A DNA stretch of 64,000 nucleotides from Gemmatimonadota bacterium (GCA_030428885.1 JAUIEJ010000013.1:1-64000); one strand, 5' to 3'. Counted from the first letter of the stretch, positions 53,036 through 61,815 are shown. Notes: generated by a model not told the origin, from the letters alone. Numbers and translations: made by a program.

Positions 53036-55005
53036 GGTCCTCCTCCCCGCACCCGCAGCCGCACGGTGTCGCCGAGCTGGAGTCTCGTGCCGGGACCGGG
53101 ATCGGTGCCCACCACCGCGCCGGCCCCGTCCGACCACACCCGGAACCCCGCGGCGTGGAGGCGGCGGATGGCGGCCCGGGGCGTGAGCCCCTTCACCTCG
53201 GGCACCCGGAGGTCCCCGCCCTCCGGGGGAAGGGGCGTGGCGGGTGCGCCCTCGGTGTCCACGGCCACGAAGCGGGAGTCCAGGAGGCCGTCGGAGGCCT
53301 CCACGGACCGGTCCGAACGCCGGGCCTGGATGAGGCGGGCCCGGCTCAGGGGCGACTGGCGGGAGGCCAGGGCGGCCTCCATGGTGGCCCGGATCACCGG
53401 CGCGGCCACCGCGCCGCCGTAGTACTCGGCGCCCCGGGGGGCGTCGAGCTTGGCGTAGACCACGATCTGGGGGTCGTCGGCCGGGAAGTACCCCACGAAC
53501 GAGGCGTAGTAGTCGCTTCCGTAGGACCGGTTCTCGGCGATCCGCGCCGTGCCGCTCTTCCCCGCCACCCGGTAGGTGTCCATCTGGGCCCGGGTGCCCG
53601 TGCCGTCCTCCACCACCGACACCAGCACCTCGCTGATGGACCGGGTCACGGCCGCCGACACGACGTCCCGCACCACCCGGGGGCGGGTGGCGTCCACCGC
53701 GCCCGCGGGCGTCCGGGTCTCCCGGATGATGCGGGGCTCCATGAGCCGCCCCCCGTTGGCCAGGGAGCCGTAGGCCATGGCCATCTGGAGGGGGGTCACG
53801 TTGAGCTCGTACCCGATGGCCAGGGACTGGGGACTCTGCCCGGACCAGTCCTCGGGCCGCCGCAGCAGTCCCGACGCCTCGCCCGGGAGGGTCAGCCCCG
53901 TGGGGGAGCCGAAGCCGAAGTCCCGGAGATGGGCGTACTGGGCCTCGGGCGTCAGCCCCAGGGCCACCTTGGCGATCCCCACGTTGGACGATTCCCGGAG
54001 GGCCTCGGCGAAGGTGATGACCCCCGAGCCGTGGGTGTCGCGCAGCGTCCGGCCGTTGATGCGCCACCACCCCTGGCCGATGTCCACCGAGTCCTCCAGC
54101 GTGGCCACGCCTTCGGAGAGGACCGCCGCCACGGTGAAGGGCTTGAGGGTGGAGCCGGGCTCGTAGGGGGCGTTGATGGCCGAGAGGGCGTTGGTGTTGC
54201 CCTGCTGGACGCTGGCCAGCGCCAGGATGTCGCCGGTGTGGGGGTCCACCACCAGCACGTCGCCCCCCAGGGCGTCGTGTTCGGCGATGGCCGCCCGGAG
54301 TTCGGTCTCGGCGATCTCCTGGAGGTCGACGTCGATGGTGAGGACCACGTCGCCGCCGGCCGACGGCTCCCGGAGCACCACGGTCTGCCCCGGAATGGCC
54401 CGGCCCCGGTTGTCCTTGGCGGTCTGCTCCAGCCCCGACGTTCCGGCCAGGTGGGCGTCGAAGGCCTGCTCGATGCCGCCCCGCCAGACGCCGTCGACCT
54501 CCCGGCCCAGGAGTCCCAGAGCCAGGTCGCCGTAAGGGGCCTCCCGGGTGAGTTCCCGATGGATGTGGACGCCGTGGAACCGCCGCACCTGCTCCTGGTC
54601 CGCAGCGCCGTAGCGGGTGCCGATGACGACCCACGCGTCGCGGCCGGGCTTCCACTCCGAGATCTGGCGGAGCTGGGACCGGGTGGCCCCCAGGTCGTCC
54701 CGGAGGATCGCCAGGAGGGTGTCCCGCTGGGACTCCCGCACCTGATCCGCGGCCACACCGATCTCGAAGCGCTCCCGGCTCACCACCAGGGGAATGCCGT
54801 TGCGGTCGAGGATCGCGCCCCGGGGCGCCGGAATCTCGGTGGACGCGAGCTGCTGCTCCGCCGCCGCCGCCCGCCAGTCGCCGGCCTCCAGCACCTGGAC
54901 CTGAAAAGCCCGGAGCACGATGAGGGCTCCGGCGCCCAGCCACCCGGCCAGGAGCACACGCCGGCGCCAGGCCGGGGGAGCGGCAGGAGAACGGCGGCGG
55001 CTCAT
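53032..55005 (-). CDS. ftsI: Septal transpeptidase FtsI (PBP3-like) with C-terminal PASTA domain
   Basis: Cross-links septal peptidoglycan with FtsW. 657 residues. Short cytoplasmic basic N-terminus, one membrane helix (about 17-36), dimerisation/pedestal domain with RGAILDRNGIPL, then the transpeptidase with STLK (Ser285 nucleophile), SSN (339-341) and KSGT (483-486). The last 60 residues (VPEVKGLTPRAAIRRLHAAGF) form a single PASTA repeat, more common in SpoVD/PBP2x proteins of Gram-positives. Overlaps ftsL and murE by 4 bp. Confidence 0.95.
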   Translation of the reverse strand: MSRRRSPAAPPAWRRRVLLAGWLGAGALIVLRAFQVQVLEAGDWRAAAAEQQLASTEIPAPRGAILDRNGIPLVVSRERFEIGVAADQVRESQRDTLLAILRDDLGATRSQLRQISEWKPGRDAWVVIGTRYGAADQEQVRRFHGVHIHRELTREAPYGDLALGLLGREVDGVWRGGIEQAFDAHLAGTSGLEQTAKDNRGRAIPGQTVVLREPSAGGDVVLTIDVDLQEIAETELRAAIAEHDALGGDVLVVDPHTGDILALASVQQGNTNALSAINAPYEPGSTLKPFTVAAVLSEGVATLEDSVDIGQGWWRINGRTLRDTHGSGVITFAEALRESSNVGIAKVALGLTPEAQYAHLRDFGFGSPTGLTLPGEASGLLRRPEDWSGQSPQSLAIGYELNVTPLQMAMAYGSLANGGRLMEPRIIRETRTPAGAVDATRPRVVRDVVSAAVTRSISEVLVSVVEDGTGTRAQMDTYRVAGKSGTARIAENRSYGSDYYASFVGYFPADDPQIVVYAKLDAPRGAEYYGGAVAAPVIRATMEAALASRQSPLSRARLIQARRSDRSVEASDGLLDSRFVAVDTEGAPATPLPPEGGDLRVPEVKGLTPRAAIRRLHAAGFRVWSDGAGAVVGTDPGPGTRLQLGDTVRLRVRGGGP

Positions 55006-55283
55006 CGGCCCGCTCCGGCCCAGATCTGGAGCTCTTCGCCCTCGGGGTTGTGCATGCCCAGTTCGTTCTGGGCCCGGGTCACGATGACGCTGCGGCTCTC
55101 CAGGTACCGGATCCGGGACACCAGCTCGTCTTCCCGGGCCTGCTGCAGCTCCATGCGCGACTCCAGGTCCTCCACCTCGGAGAGCACCCGGAGCCCCCGG
55201 CCCTGCCGGGCCGCCACGAGGCTCAGGGCCGCCAGGAGCGCGGCCAGGGCCAGGGCGATGCGGGTCATGGTGCCGCCCTTCAT
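55002..55283 (-). CDS. ftsL: Cell division protein FtsL-like
   Basis: 93 residues: a short basic start, one membrane helix (about 7-24; RIALALAALLAALSLVAA) and a coiled coil (about 30-65; LSEVEDLESRMELQQAREDELVSRIRYLE), then a short tail containing ARNELGM-type residues (RAQNELGMHNPEGEE). Sequence is weakly conserved in this family, so assignment rests on size, topology and position between rsmH and ftsI. ATG at 55283 overlaps the rsmH stop, with GGAGGA 7 bases upstream; a second ATG at 55268 is possible. Confidence 0.85.
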   Translation of the reverse strand: MKGGTMTRIALALAALLAALSLVAARQGRGLRVLSEVEDLESRMELQQAREDELVSRIRYLESRSVIVTRAQNELGMHNPEGEELQIWAGAGR

Positions 55284-56218
55284 GCCGCCTTCCTCCACGC
55301 CCGCAGGAGCGCGCTCCGCGCCCGGGGGTTGGCGTCCACCTCGTCGCTGGTGGGACGCTCGGGCTTCCGGGTGAGGAGGGATCCCAGGGCCGCACCCCGG
55401 CAGACGCACACCGGCAACTCGGGGGGGCACACGCACGTCCGGCTCCACTCCCGGAAGGCGTTCTTCACGATCCGGTCTTCCAGGCTGTGGTAGGCGATGA
55501 CCACCAGGGTCCCGCCGGCCCGGAGGGCGTCCCGCAGGGCCGGGAGGGCCGCCTCCAACGCCTCCAGCTCGCCGTTCACGGCGATGCGGAGGGCCTGGAA
55601 GATCCGGGCCTTGTCCTGGGCGTCGGTGCGGGGCCCCAGCACCCGCACCACGGCCGCCACCAGATGCTCGGAGGTGGCGAAGGGCGTCGTCTCGCGACGG
55701 CGCGCCACCTCCCGGGCCAGCGCCCGGGCCCGCCTCTCCTCGCCGTAGGTGCGGAAGATCCGCTCCAGCTCCTCGGGGGCGGCGGTGTTCAGGAGGTCGG
55801 CGGCCGTGGGCCCCTGGGAGGCCATGCGCATGTCCAGCGGCGCCCCCTCCCGGAAGGTGAAGCCCCGGGCGTCGACGTCGATCTGGTGCGAGCTGATGCC
55901 CAGGTCCAGGAGCGCGCCGTCGATGCCCCGGTCCCGCACCTCCAGGTCGTCCACCACGTCGTCGAAGCGCACCTGGAGGAAGCGCACCCGATCGGCCCAG
56001 GGCGCCAGCGCCTCCCGGGCGGCGGCCAGGGCCCGGGGATCCCGATCCACCGCCAGGAGGCGGCAGTCGGGGCAGTGCTCCAGGATCAGGCGCGCGTGTC
56101 CCCCACCCCCCACCGTGCCGTCGACGTAGAGCCCTCCGTCCCGGGGGTCCAGGAGTTCCACCGAACGCGGCCCCAGGACGGGCACGTGGTGGAAGTCCGG
56201 CGGCGTGGTCTCGCTCAT
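55280..56218 (-). CDS. rsmH: 16S rRNA m4C1402 methyltransferase RsmH (MraW)
   Basis: Methylates N4 of C1402 in the 30S P site. 312 residues. HVPVLxxxxxELL start, SAM loop DGTVGGGGHA, DRDP, DLGISSHQID, QALRIAVNGEL and YHSLEDRIVKNAF are all family hallmarks. Four Cys lie near the C-terminus (TCVCPPELPVCVC), a putative metal site seen in some members. ATG overlaps the mraZ stop (ATGA). Confidence 0.96.
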   Translation of the reverse strand: MSETTPPDFHHVPVLGPRSVELLDPRDGGLYVDGTVGGGGHARLILEHCPDCRLLAVDRDPRALAAAREALAPWADRVRFLQVRFDDVVDDLEVRDRGIDGALLDLGISSHQIDVDARGFTFREGAPLDMRMASQGPTAADLLNTAAPEELERIFRTYGEERRARALAREVARRRETTPFATSEHLVAAVVRVLGPRTDAQDKARIFQALRIAVNGELEALEAALPALRDALRAGGTLVVIAYHSLEDRIVKNAFREWSRTCVCPPELPVCVCRGAALGSLLTRKPERPTSDEVDANPRARSALLRAWRKAA

Positions 56219-56649
56219 CCGAAGATCCGGTGGGCGACCTTGGCCAGGTCCGGCGCGGTGGCCTTCTTGACCGTGGACTCGTAGGTGGCCGGGTCCCACA
56301 ACTCGATGCGGTCGATATTTCCGTTGACCAGCACGGTGCCCCCCAGGTCGGCGGCCTCCTGGAGCCAGGACGGCACGAGGATCCGCCCCTGCTTATCGGG
56401 GCTCACCTCCACGGCCGTGGAGACGATCTCCCGCACGTGATGCCACGCCTCGGGCTCGGTCTTCCGGAACTCCACCAGGCGCCCCTGGACCTCGGACCAC
56501 ACCTCGGGGGGGAAGAGGGTCAGGTACGGCCGCTCCCACTGGAGGAGCACGAAGCGGTCTCCGTCCACCGCGCGGCGAAACGCCGACGGCAGGGAGACAC
56601 GCCCCTTCTCGTCCATCTGGTGCTCGTAGCGGCCCAGAAACCCGTTCAC
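56215..56649 (-). CDS. mraZ: Transcriptional regulator MraZ
   Basis: AbrB-type DNA-binding protein that regulates the dcw operon it heads. 144 residues, normal length. Two tandem SpoVT/AbrB halves: FLGRYEHQMDEKGRVSLPSAFR and VSPDKQGRILVPSWL. The GTG at 56649 was chosen because the family begins FxGxYEH; the longer frame upstream is not typical. Three TGGG motifs on the opposite strand lie 13-55 bp upstream (see findings). A candidate promoter is 47-75 bp upstream. Confidence 0.93.
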   Translation of the reverse strand: MNGFLGRYEHQMDEKGRVSLPSAFRRAVDGDRFVLLQWERPYLTLFPPEVWSEVQGRLVEFRKTEPEAWHHVREIVSTAVEVSPDKQGRILVPSWLQEAADLGGTVLVNGNIDRIELWDPATYESTVKKATAPDLAKVAHRIFG

Positions 56650-56695
56650 GAGGGTACGAAGTGGGATTGTGAGGCATGAAATGGGGACTGCAGGC

Positions 56696-56724
56696 AAGAT
56701 AGGTGGGCGCCGAGAGGGGCGCAA
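56696..56724 (-). promoter_or_regulatory. Candidate dcw promoter upstream of mraZ
   Basis: On the minus strand TTGCGC (56724-56719), 17 bases, TATCTT (56701-56696). The implied start near 56689 gives a 40-nt leader. No better promoter is seen between the upstream terminator and mraZ. Confidence 0.45.
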
Positions 56725-56923
56725 GGATCGGTTTCCCAGGAAAACGCCCCAGCGCCGCAGCCTCCCCGGAGTCCCGATCCACCGCATCTCTCCGCCACGA
56801 ACCGGCCTTCAGACCTCCCTCCCGACGCGCCGGATTCCGAACGAAACCCGAAGACCGAAGACGTCGTCCCACTTCATCCCCCGGAGCATGCCCCCGCCCT
56901 CCCCCGCGTCCCCTACGGACAAG

Positions 56924-56959
56924 AAAAACGGCGCCGCGGGGCGAACCCCGCGGCGCCGT
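56924..56959 (-). terminator. Strong intrinsic terminator after the TPR gene
   Basis: On the minus strand a perfect 14-bp stem (ACGGCGCCGCGGGG pairing with its complement) closes on TTCG and is followed by TTTTT, 35 bases after the TPR stop. This insulates the dcw operon from the TPR gene. Confidence 0.9.
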
Positions 56960-56994
56960 CGTGGCGCCGACCGTGAACCCAGTCGGGTGGAGCG

Positions 56995-58743
56995 TCAGCG
57001 ACCCCGCCGGATGATGGCGTTCTGGATCTCCATGTACTGCCGGACGTTGTCCATGATCTGGTCCGGGTTGATCCCCACGGTGGGGGCGTACGACGCACCG
57101 GCCTGGAGGAGCGGGAGGGCCCGCTCGAACATGGGCAGCGAGGCCCGGGCCGTCTCCAGGGTGTTGGGCTCCTGGGTGGCCACACCCTTCAGGTAGAGGC
57201 CGTACCCGTGCCAGAAGTCCATCTGGGCCGTGAGCTCGGCGTTGAGGTCGAACTCCTTGGCGGCCTCCACGCCGGCGATGCCGTAGTCCAGGTTCCGGTT
57301 CGGGTTCCGGGTGTCGAGCCCCTTGCTGTACGCATCGGCGAAGAGGAGCTGGCCCATGCGATTCGGATCCGCGCCACGCTCCACCGCCTGGTGCATCAGG
57401 GGCAGGGCGTCGTCGCGGCGGCCGGCGGCGATGAAGAGATTGGCCTGACGGGCGTACAGATCCGGGTACTCGGGATCGATGGCCTCGATGCGGGCCAGGG
57501 CGTTCACCGCGTCGTCGATGCGCTCCAGCCGCTGGAGCGCGGTGGAGTAGACCGAGAGGAGCGACGGCTCGTCGCCGTAGACGCCCAGGGCCTCCTCGGC
57601 GAACGAGACGGCGTTGTCGGCCTCACCGATCTGGGCGTAGGCCGAGACCACGTTCCGGACGATGCCGACCTCCATGGAGTCACCCCGGGCCTCGAAGGCC
57701 CGGCTCAGGGCGTCGATGGCCTTCTGGTAGAGGGCCACCACCTCCGGCGGCAGGCTCTCGGCGCCCCCGGCCTGCGTCCCCTCGGGGGTGGCCTGACGGG
57801 CCGCCTCCATGGCGTAGCTGCCCAGGTCGCCCAGGAGGTCGGGCGAGCCCTCGCCCTCGATGCCCTGCTCCAGGAGAAGCATGGCGCCCTCGGCGTCGCC
57901 GGCCTGGTACATGTCGTAGGCGATCCGGCGCCGCACGGCGTCGGCGTTGGGGTTCACCTCGAGGTACCGGCTGTAATACTCCCGGCCCGCCTCGGGACGA
58001 TTCAGGGTCGTGGCCAGGTAGCCGGCCAGGTTGAGGGCGTCCTCGTTGTACGGATCGACCTCGATGATCATCTCGACGTTGGTGAGGGCTTCCTCGTTCC
58101 GGTCGAGCTGGCGCAGGGTCTGGGCGAGCTGGTAACGCGCGCCCGTGTCGGCCTCGTTCTTCGCCAGGGCGTCGTTGCAGTTCCGCAGCGACGCCTCCCA
58201 GTCCTCCTGCTGCGCGTAGTCGAAGCAGAAGAGGCGGAGACGCAGGGTCTGGACGAGCTCGTCGAAGGCCCCGGCGATGCGCTGGGCGGCCTCTTCCTTC
58301 TCGTCCTTGTGGACCGTGAAGCCGTCCACGGGGAACCGGGCCGAACCCTGGGCGTCCACGAACTCGATGTCGTAGAACGTCCGGTTGTCGCCCTCCACGC
58401 GGTAGTTCGCGCACACGGCGATTCCCGCGTTGATCTGAGGCGCCAACTGGATCGTGGAGATGCAGTTCAGATCCTCCATCTTCAGATCGAAGCGGCGGAG
58501 CTGATCCCGGATGTCGTTGCGTTCGATGGGCTGGTGGGTGGCCAGCTCATTGATGATGTCCCGCAGTTCGTCGGCGACGTCCTCACCCCAACCGCGATCC
58601 TGTCCGTCCGTGGCGAACAGGTCCGGCACGAGGACCCTCACCCGCCCCATCTCCTGCTGGGCGGACACGGCCTCCACAGTGAGGACCGGAGCGACGATGA
58701 GGGCGGCGATCGCCACGACTGCAAGCTTCAGCCGTCCAATCAT
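56995..58743 (-). CDS. Exported tetratricopeptide-repeat protein
   Basis: 582 residues. Signal peptide MIGRLKLAVVAIAALIVAPVLTVEAVSAQQ. Residues about 35-160 form an N-terminal domain like the FlgO/TolB-type beta-alpha unit (VRVLVPDLFATDGQDRGWG). At least six TPR-like helical pairs follow from about 175 to 560 (DTGARYQLAQTLRQLDRNEEAL, then AGRRDDALPLMHQAVERGAD). A periplasmic scaffolding role is likely. Start ATG 58743 has GGGAGA 6 bases upstream. It has its own promoter (58876-58905) and terminator, so it is monocistronic. No enzyme motif is seen. Confidence 0.8.
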   Translation of the reverse strand: MIGRLKLAVVAIAALIVAPVLTVEAVSAQQEMGRVRVLVPDLFATDGQDRGWGEDVADELRDIINELATHQPIERNDIRDQLRRFDLKMEDLNCISTIQLAPQINAGIAVCANYRVEGDNRTFYDIEFVDAQGSARFPVDGFTVHKDEKEEAAQRIAGAFDELVQTLRLRLFCFDYAQQEDWEASLRNCNDALAKNEADTGARYQLAQTLRQLDRNEEALTNVEMIIEVDPYNEDALNLAGYLATTLNRPEAGREYYSRYLEVNPNADAVRRRIAYDMYQAGDAEGAMLLLEQGIEGEGSPDLLGDLGSYAMEAARQATPEGTQAGGAESLPPEVVALYQKAIDALSRAFEARGDSMEVGIVRNVVSAYAQIGEADNAVSFAEEALGVYGDEPSLLSVYSTALQRLERIDDAVNALARIEAIDPEYPDLYARQANLFIAAGRRDDALPLMHQAVERGADPNRMGQLLFADAYSKGLDTRNPNRNLDYGIAGVEAAKEFDLNAELTAQMDFWHGYGLYLKGVATQEPNTLETARASLPMFERALPLLQAGASYAPTVGINPDQIMDNVRQYMEIQNAIIRRGR

Positions 58744-58875
58744 TCTCTGTCTCCCTGGGCACGGGGCCCGAGTGGTGTGCGTGGGCCCTGGGGGGCCTGT
58801 CCAGCTCTTCGGGTGAGCATACCGAAGACCTGCTCCGAATTGTTCCGAGGTTCCGCCTGGGGGCGAAAGCCGGCC

Positions 58876-58905
58876 AATCTATGCCCCCCCACCGTGGGGG
58901 GTCAA
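58876..58905 (-). promoter_or_regulatory. Candidate promoter of the TPR gene with palindrome in its spacer
   Basis: On the minus strand TTGACC (58905-58900), 18 bases, TAGATT (58881-58876). The spacer contains CCCCCCAC-G-GTGGGGGG, a near-perfect palindrome. Start near 58869 leaves a leader of about 125 nt. Confidence 0.6.
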
Positions 58906-59019
58906 CCGACGAGTGGATCCGAGCCGTTCCGGGGGCACCGGTCACGGGGGTCCGTCGTCACCCTTCCCTTCCGCAAATACCATACCGGCCCCGGGCCGAT
59001 CCCTTACACCCGTAGATCG

Positions 59020-59466
59020 TCACGGCCCCGTCACGGGCCGCCCGCCGGGGGCGAAGGGCCCGTCCAGCGCCTCGATGGCGCCGCGCATCTCGTCGGGAAT
59101 CGCCTTGCTCCGCGCGGCTTCGTAGTCGTACATGATCTGGGTGGTGGCCCCGGAGACCAGGAGCTCCCCCTCCCCGGACCGCACCTCGTACTCCATCTCG
59201 AAGTGGCGCTTGCCCAGGCGCGACACCCGCACCGCCACATCGAGGCGTTGAGGCCACAGGATGCGGGCGTGGTACCGCATCCGAGCCTCGCCCAGGATGT
59301 AGTCGACGTCGTCCAGGGTGCCCCGCCCCACCACCTCCCGCCAGTACGCCGCCCGGGCCTCCTCGAAATACACCAGGGCGTGGGAATGGTGGGCATGCCC
59401 CCCGATGTCCACGTCCTTGAAGCGGACGTCGACGGGGTGGTGGAAGCGAAAGGGGGACTCGTCCAT
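59020..59466 (-). CDS. Acyl-CoA thioesterase, YbgC/4HBT hotdog family
   Basis: 148 residues, a single hotdog domain. Expected to hydrolyse short- to medium-chain acyl-CoA. VRFKDVDIGGHAHHSHALVYFEEAR matches the family's N-terminal catalytic segment, with VDIGGHAHHSHALVY where YbgC has D(S/T)D..G.VYHANY; the catalytic Asp is kept as Asp in KDVDIGG. RLGKRHFEMEYEV is the core strand. GGGAGA lies 4 bases before the ATG at 59466. It diverges from the thiO-like gene by 130 bp. Confidence 0.8.
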   Translation of the reverse strand: MDESPFRFHHPVDVRFKDVDIGGHAHHSHALVYFEEARAAYWREVVGRGTLDDVDYILGEARMRYHARILWPQRLDVAVRVSRLGKRHFEMEYEVRSGEGELLVSGATTQIMYDYEAARSKAIPDEMRGAIEALDGPFAPGGRPVTGP

Positions 59467-59596
59467 GGGCTCTCCCGGAGAGGTCGACCGCTCCCTCACC
59501 CCGGGGCGGGGCGAGGGTTCCCGGACCGGACCTTCATCCCGCCGCCCGGGCGTCCTACCTTCCGGCGCCGACCTCCTTCCTCGCACCTGTCGCACC

Positions 59597-60733
59597 ATGG
59601 CATCCCGACCCGACGCCGTCATCGTTGGCGGAGGCATCATCGGTCTGGCCGCCGCCTGGACCCTGGCCCGGCGCGGCGCCACCGTCACCCTCTTCGAGAG
59701 GGACCCCGTGCCCCGAGGCGCCACCTGGGCCGCCGGCGGGATGCTGGTGCCCCTGGGGGAGGCCCCCGACCCGGGCCCGTTCCTCTCATTCGGCCTGGCG
59801 GGGCTGGCGGCGTGGCCCGACTGGGCCCGGACCCTGGAGGAGGCCGCCGAGCGCCCCGTGGACTTCACCCGGTGCGGCAAGCTCCTGGTGGCCGACGACG
59901 CCGAGGCGGCGGCGGCCCTCCGTCGGCGGTTCGACTGGCAGGACGCCGACGGCCACGACGTGCGCTGGCTGGATCGGGCGGGAGTGGAGCGGGTGGCCCC
60001 GGCCCTGGCCCCCCGGTGGGCCCACGGGCTGCATCTCCCGGACCAGGCTCGAGTCGACCCCCGGCGCACCGGGCGGGCGCTGACCGCAGCGGCCCGGAGC
60101 GCCGGCGTGGAGCTCCGGTTCGGCGAGGCGGTGGAGCAGATCCTGCGCCTGGACGGGCGCGTCGGGGGCGTGCGGACCGCCCACGGGGCCACCGTGGCCG
60201 CCGGGGCGGTGGTGGTGGCGGCCGGCGCCTGGAGCGGCGGCCTGTCGGGCCTGCCCCGCCCGCTGCCGGTTCGACCCGTGCGGGGACAGATGCTGTCCCT
60301 GGAGCTGGACGCCCCCGTGGTGGACGGCCTGGTGGCCGGGGCCGGCGCCTACCTGATCCCCCGGCGGGGGGAAGACGACCGGCCGCTCCTGGTGGTGGGG
60401 GCCTCCATGGAGGAGGCGGGGTTCACGGTGGCCACCGACGACCCCACGGTGGACGGCCTGCGCCGAGCCGCCGAGGCCCTGGTGCCCGAGCTGCGGGAGG
60501 CGCCCGAGCACGCCCGGTGGGCGGGGCTGCGCCCCGGCACCCCCGACGACCTGCCGGTCCTGGGCGTCGATCCCGAGCTCGACGGGCTGGTGTATGCCAC
60601 GGGCCACCACCGCAACGGGATCCTCCTGGCGCCCGTCACCGCCGAGGCGGTGGCCGGGCTGGTGGCCGGAGAGATGCTCTCCGAGCCGTGGGCCCGGGCC
60701 TTCGCCCCCACCCGCTTCCACGGCGGGCGGTGA
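59597..60733 (+). CDS. thiO: FAD-dependent glycine/D-amino-acid oxidase, ThiO-like
   Basis: 378 residues. Oxidises glycine (or another amine) to the imine with release of H2O2; in thiamine synthesis dehydroglycine feeds the thiazole. FAD-binding GGGIIGLAAAWTLARRGATVTLFE at the N-terminus, RGATWAAGGMLVPLGE, AAGAWSGGL, and the C-terminal GLRPGTPDDLPVLG with GHHRNGILLAPVTAE are ThiO/DAO hallmarks. No other thi genes are adjacent, so exact substrate is uncertain. Ends 18 bp before the convergent DUF4097 gene. Confidence 0.82.
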   Translation: MASRPDAVIVGGGIIGLAAAWTLARRGATVTLFERDPVPRGATWAAGGMLVPLGEAPDPGPFLSFGLAGLAAWPDWARTLEEAAERPVDFTRCGKLLVADDAEAAAALRRRFDWQDADGHDVRWLDRAGVERVAPALAPRWAHGLHLPDQARVDPRRTGRALTAAARSAGVELRFGEAVEQILRLDGRVGGVRTAHGATVAAGAVVVAAGAWSGGLSGLPRPLPVRPVRGQMLSLELDAPVVDGLVAGAGAYLIPRRGEDDRPLLVVGASMEEAGFTVATDDPTVDGLRRAAEALVPELREAPEHARWAGLRPGTPDDLPVLGVDPELDGLVYATGHHRNGILLAPVTAEAVAGLVAGEMLSEPWARAFAPTRFHGGR

Positions 60734-60751
60734 GCGAAGACCCGGCGCGGG

Positions 60752-61795
60752 TCAGTTCCCCACGATCCGGATGGCGCCCGATCCGGTGTCGATGGTGATG
60801 CGCCCCCGTCCGTCTCCCAGCACCCCGCGAATGTAGTTGCGGCGCTGGGTGCGGAGCTGAAGCGGAATGTCCACGTTGATGCCGCCGCTTCCGCTGTCGG
60901 CCTCGATCTCGGCGTCCACGCCCTGGGGCACCCGGAGGGTGACGCCCCCCGAGCCCGTGTCGATCTCGATCCGATCCACGGCCGTGAGGACCTCCACGTC
61001 CACCGCCCCCGACCCCGTGTCCACCAGGACGTCGGCAGCGGCCACCCGCACCAGATCCACGCCCCCGGACCCCGTGTCCACTTCCACCACGTCGGCCTCG
61101 ATGTCGGCGGCGTCCACGGACCCGGAGCCCGTGTCCACCAGGAGCGCCGGTCCCCGGACCCCGTCCACCCGCACCGAGCCCGAGCCCGTGTCCACCGCCA
61201 CCTCACCCTCCACGTCGGACACGCTCACGCCCCCGGACCCGGTATCCACCGAGACGCGGCCCACCACGTCCTCCACGTCCACCCGCCCCGAGGCGAGATC
61301 GAGTTCCACGTCTCCCCGGAGTCCCCGGGCCGACGCCTCGCCCACCGCCAGGTACACCCGGATGTCCCGACCCTCGGGCACCTCGATGCGCAGATCGGCG
61401 TGGGCCTCCAGCCCCCGGCCCGAATTCCGGACCCGGACCCGGTCGCCCCGGTCGCCCCATCCCCCGCCCCAGGTGCCGTCGTCCCGCACCTGGAGGGTCG
61501 TGGAGTAGTTGCCGCCGTTGCCCCGGTCGTAGACGACCTCGTCGTCGGGATACCGGACCACCAGGGCGTCCCACCCCTGGACGTCCCGGGTCTCCACCTC
61601 CAGGGCTCCGCCGTCGTCGCCGCCCCGCATGAGGGTGACCACCACCTCGCTCCCCGAGCCCCGAACCACTTCCACGTCACCGGCGAGGTTGTACACCGCC
61701 ACCTGCCGCCCATCCAGTCGGTAGGTCTCCTGTCCGGCAACCGGAACGGCCGCCAGAGCCATGGCCACCACCGCGGCCTTCGTCATGCGTCGCAC
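60752..61795 (-). CDS. DUF4097-type beta-repeat protein, copy 3 (DTGSG repeats)
   Basis: 347 residues. GTG at 61795 is used because GGGAG lies 6 bases upstream; the ATG at 61786 is 15 bases from it. Signal VRRMTKAAVVAMALAAVPVAGQ predicts export. From about 150 to the end the sequence is a right-handed beta-helix-like repeat in which DTGSG (or DSGSG) recurs eight times about every 20-24 residues (VDTGSGSVDA, VDTGSGGVDL). This is the DUF4097/Toast-rack-like putative adhesin family. The three neighbours of this type are likely one operon behind an anti-sigma-like gene. Confidence 0.85.
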   Translation of the reverse strand: MRRMTKAAVVAMALAAVPVAGQETYRLDGRQVAVYNLAGDVEVVRGSGSEVVVTLMRGGDDGGALEVETRDVQGWDALVVRYPDDEVVYDRGNGGNYSTTLQVRDDGTWGGGWGDRGDRVRVRNSGRGLEAHADLRIEVPEGRDIRVYLAVGEASARGLRGDVELDLASGRVDVEDVVGRVSVDTGSGGVSVSDVEGEVAVDTGSGSVRVDGVRGPALLVDTGSGSVDAADIEADVVEVDTGSGGVDLVRVAAADVLVDTGSGAVDVEVLTAVDRIEIDTGSGGVTLRVPQGVDAEIEADSGSGGINVDIPLQLRTQRRNYIRGVLGDGRGRITIDTGSGAIRIVGN

Positions 61796-61815
61796 GAGCG
61801 TCTCCCTGTTCGAAT

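Larger units (their letters stand above)
56650..56994. other. Intergenic region with dcw promoter and TPR-gene terminator
   Basis: These 345 bases hold the candidate mraZ promoter (56696-56724), possible MraZ boxes (TGGG at 56662, 56682, 56704, on the plus strand) and the strong terminator of the TPR gene (56924-56959). The middle, about 56730-56920, shows nothing I can name. Confidence 0.5.

Noticed and set aside
59597-60733. Assigning the oxidase firmly to thiamine synthesis
   Set aside because: No thiG, thiS or thiC nearby; the same fold serves other amino-acid oxidases, so substrate is left open.
57208-60798. A 1,196-codon plus-strand frame
   Set aside because: Spans the TPR gene in antisense, an intergenic promoter and thiO out of frame; composition is shadow-like.
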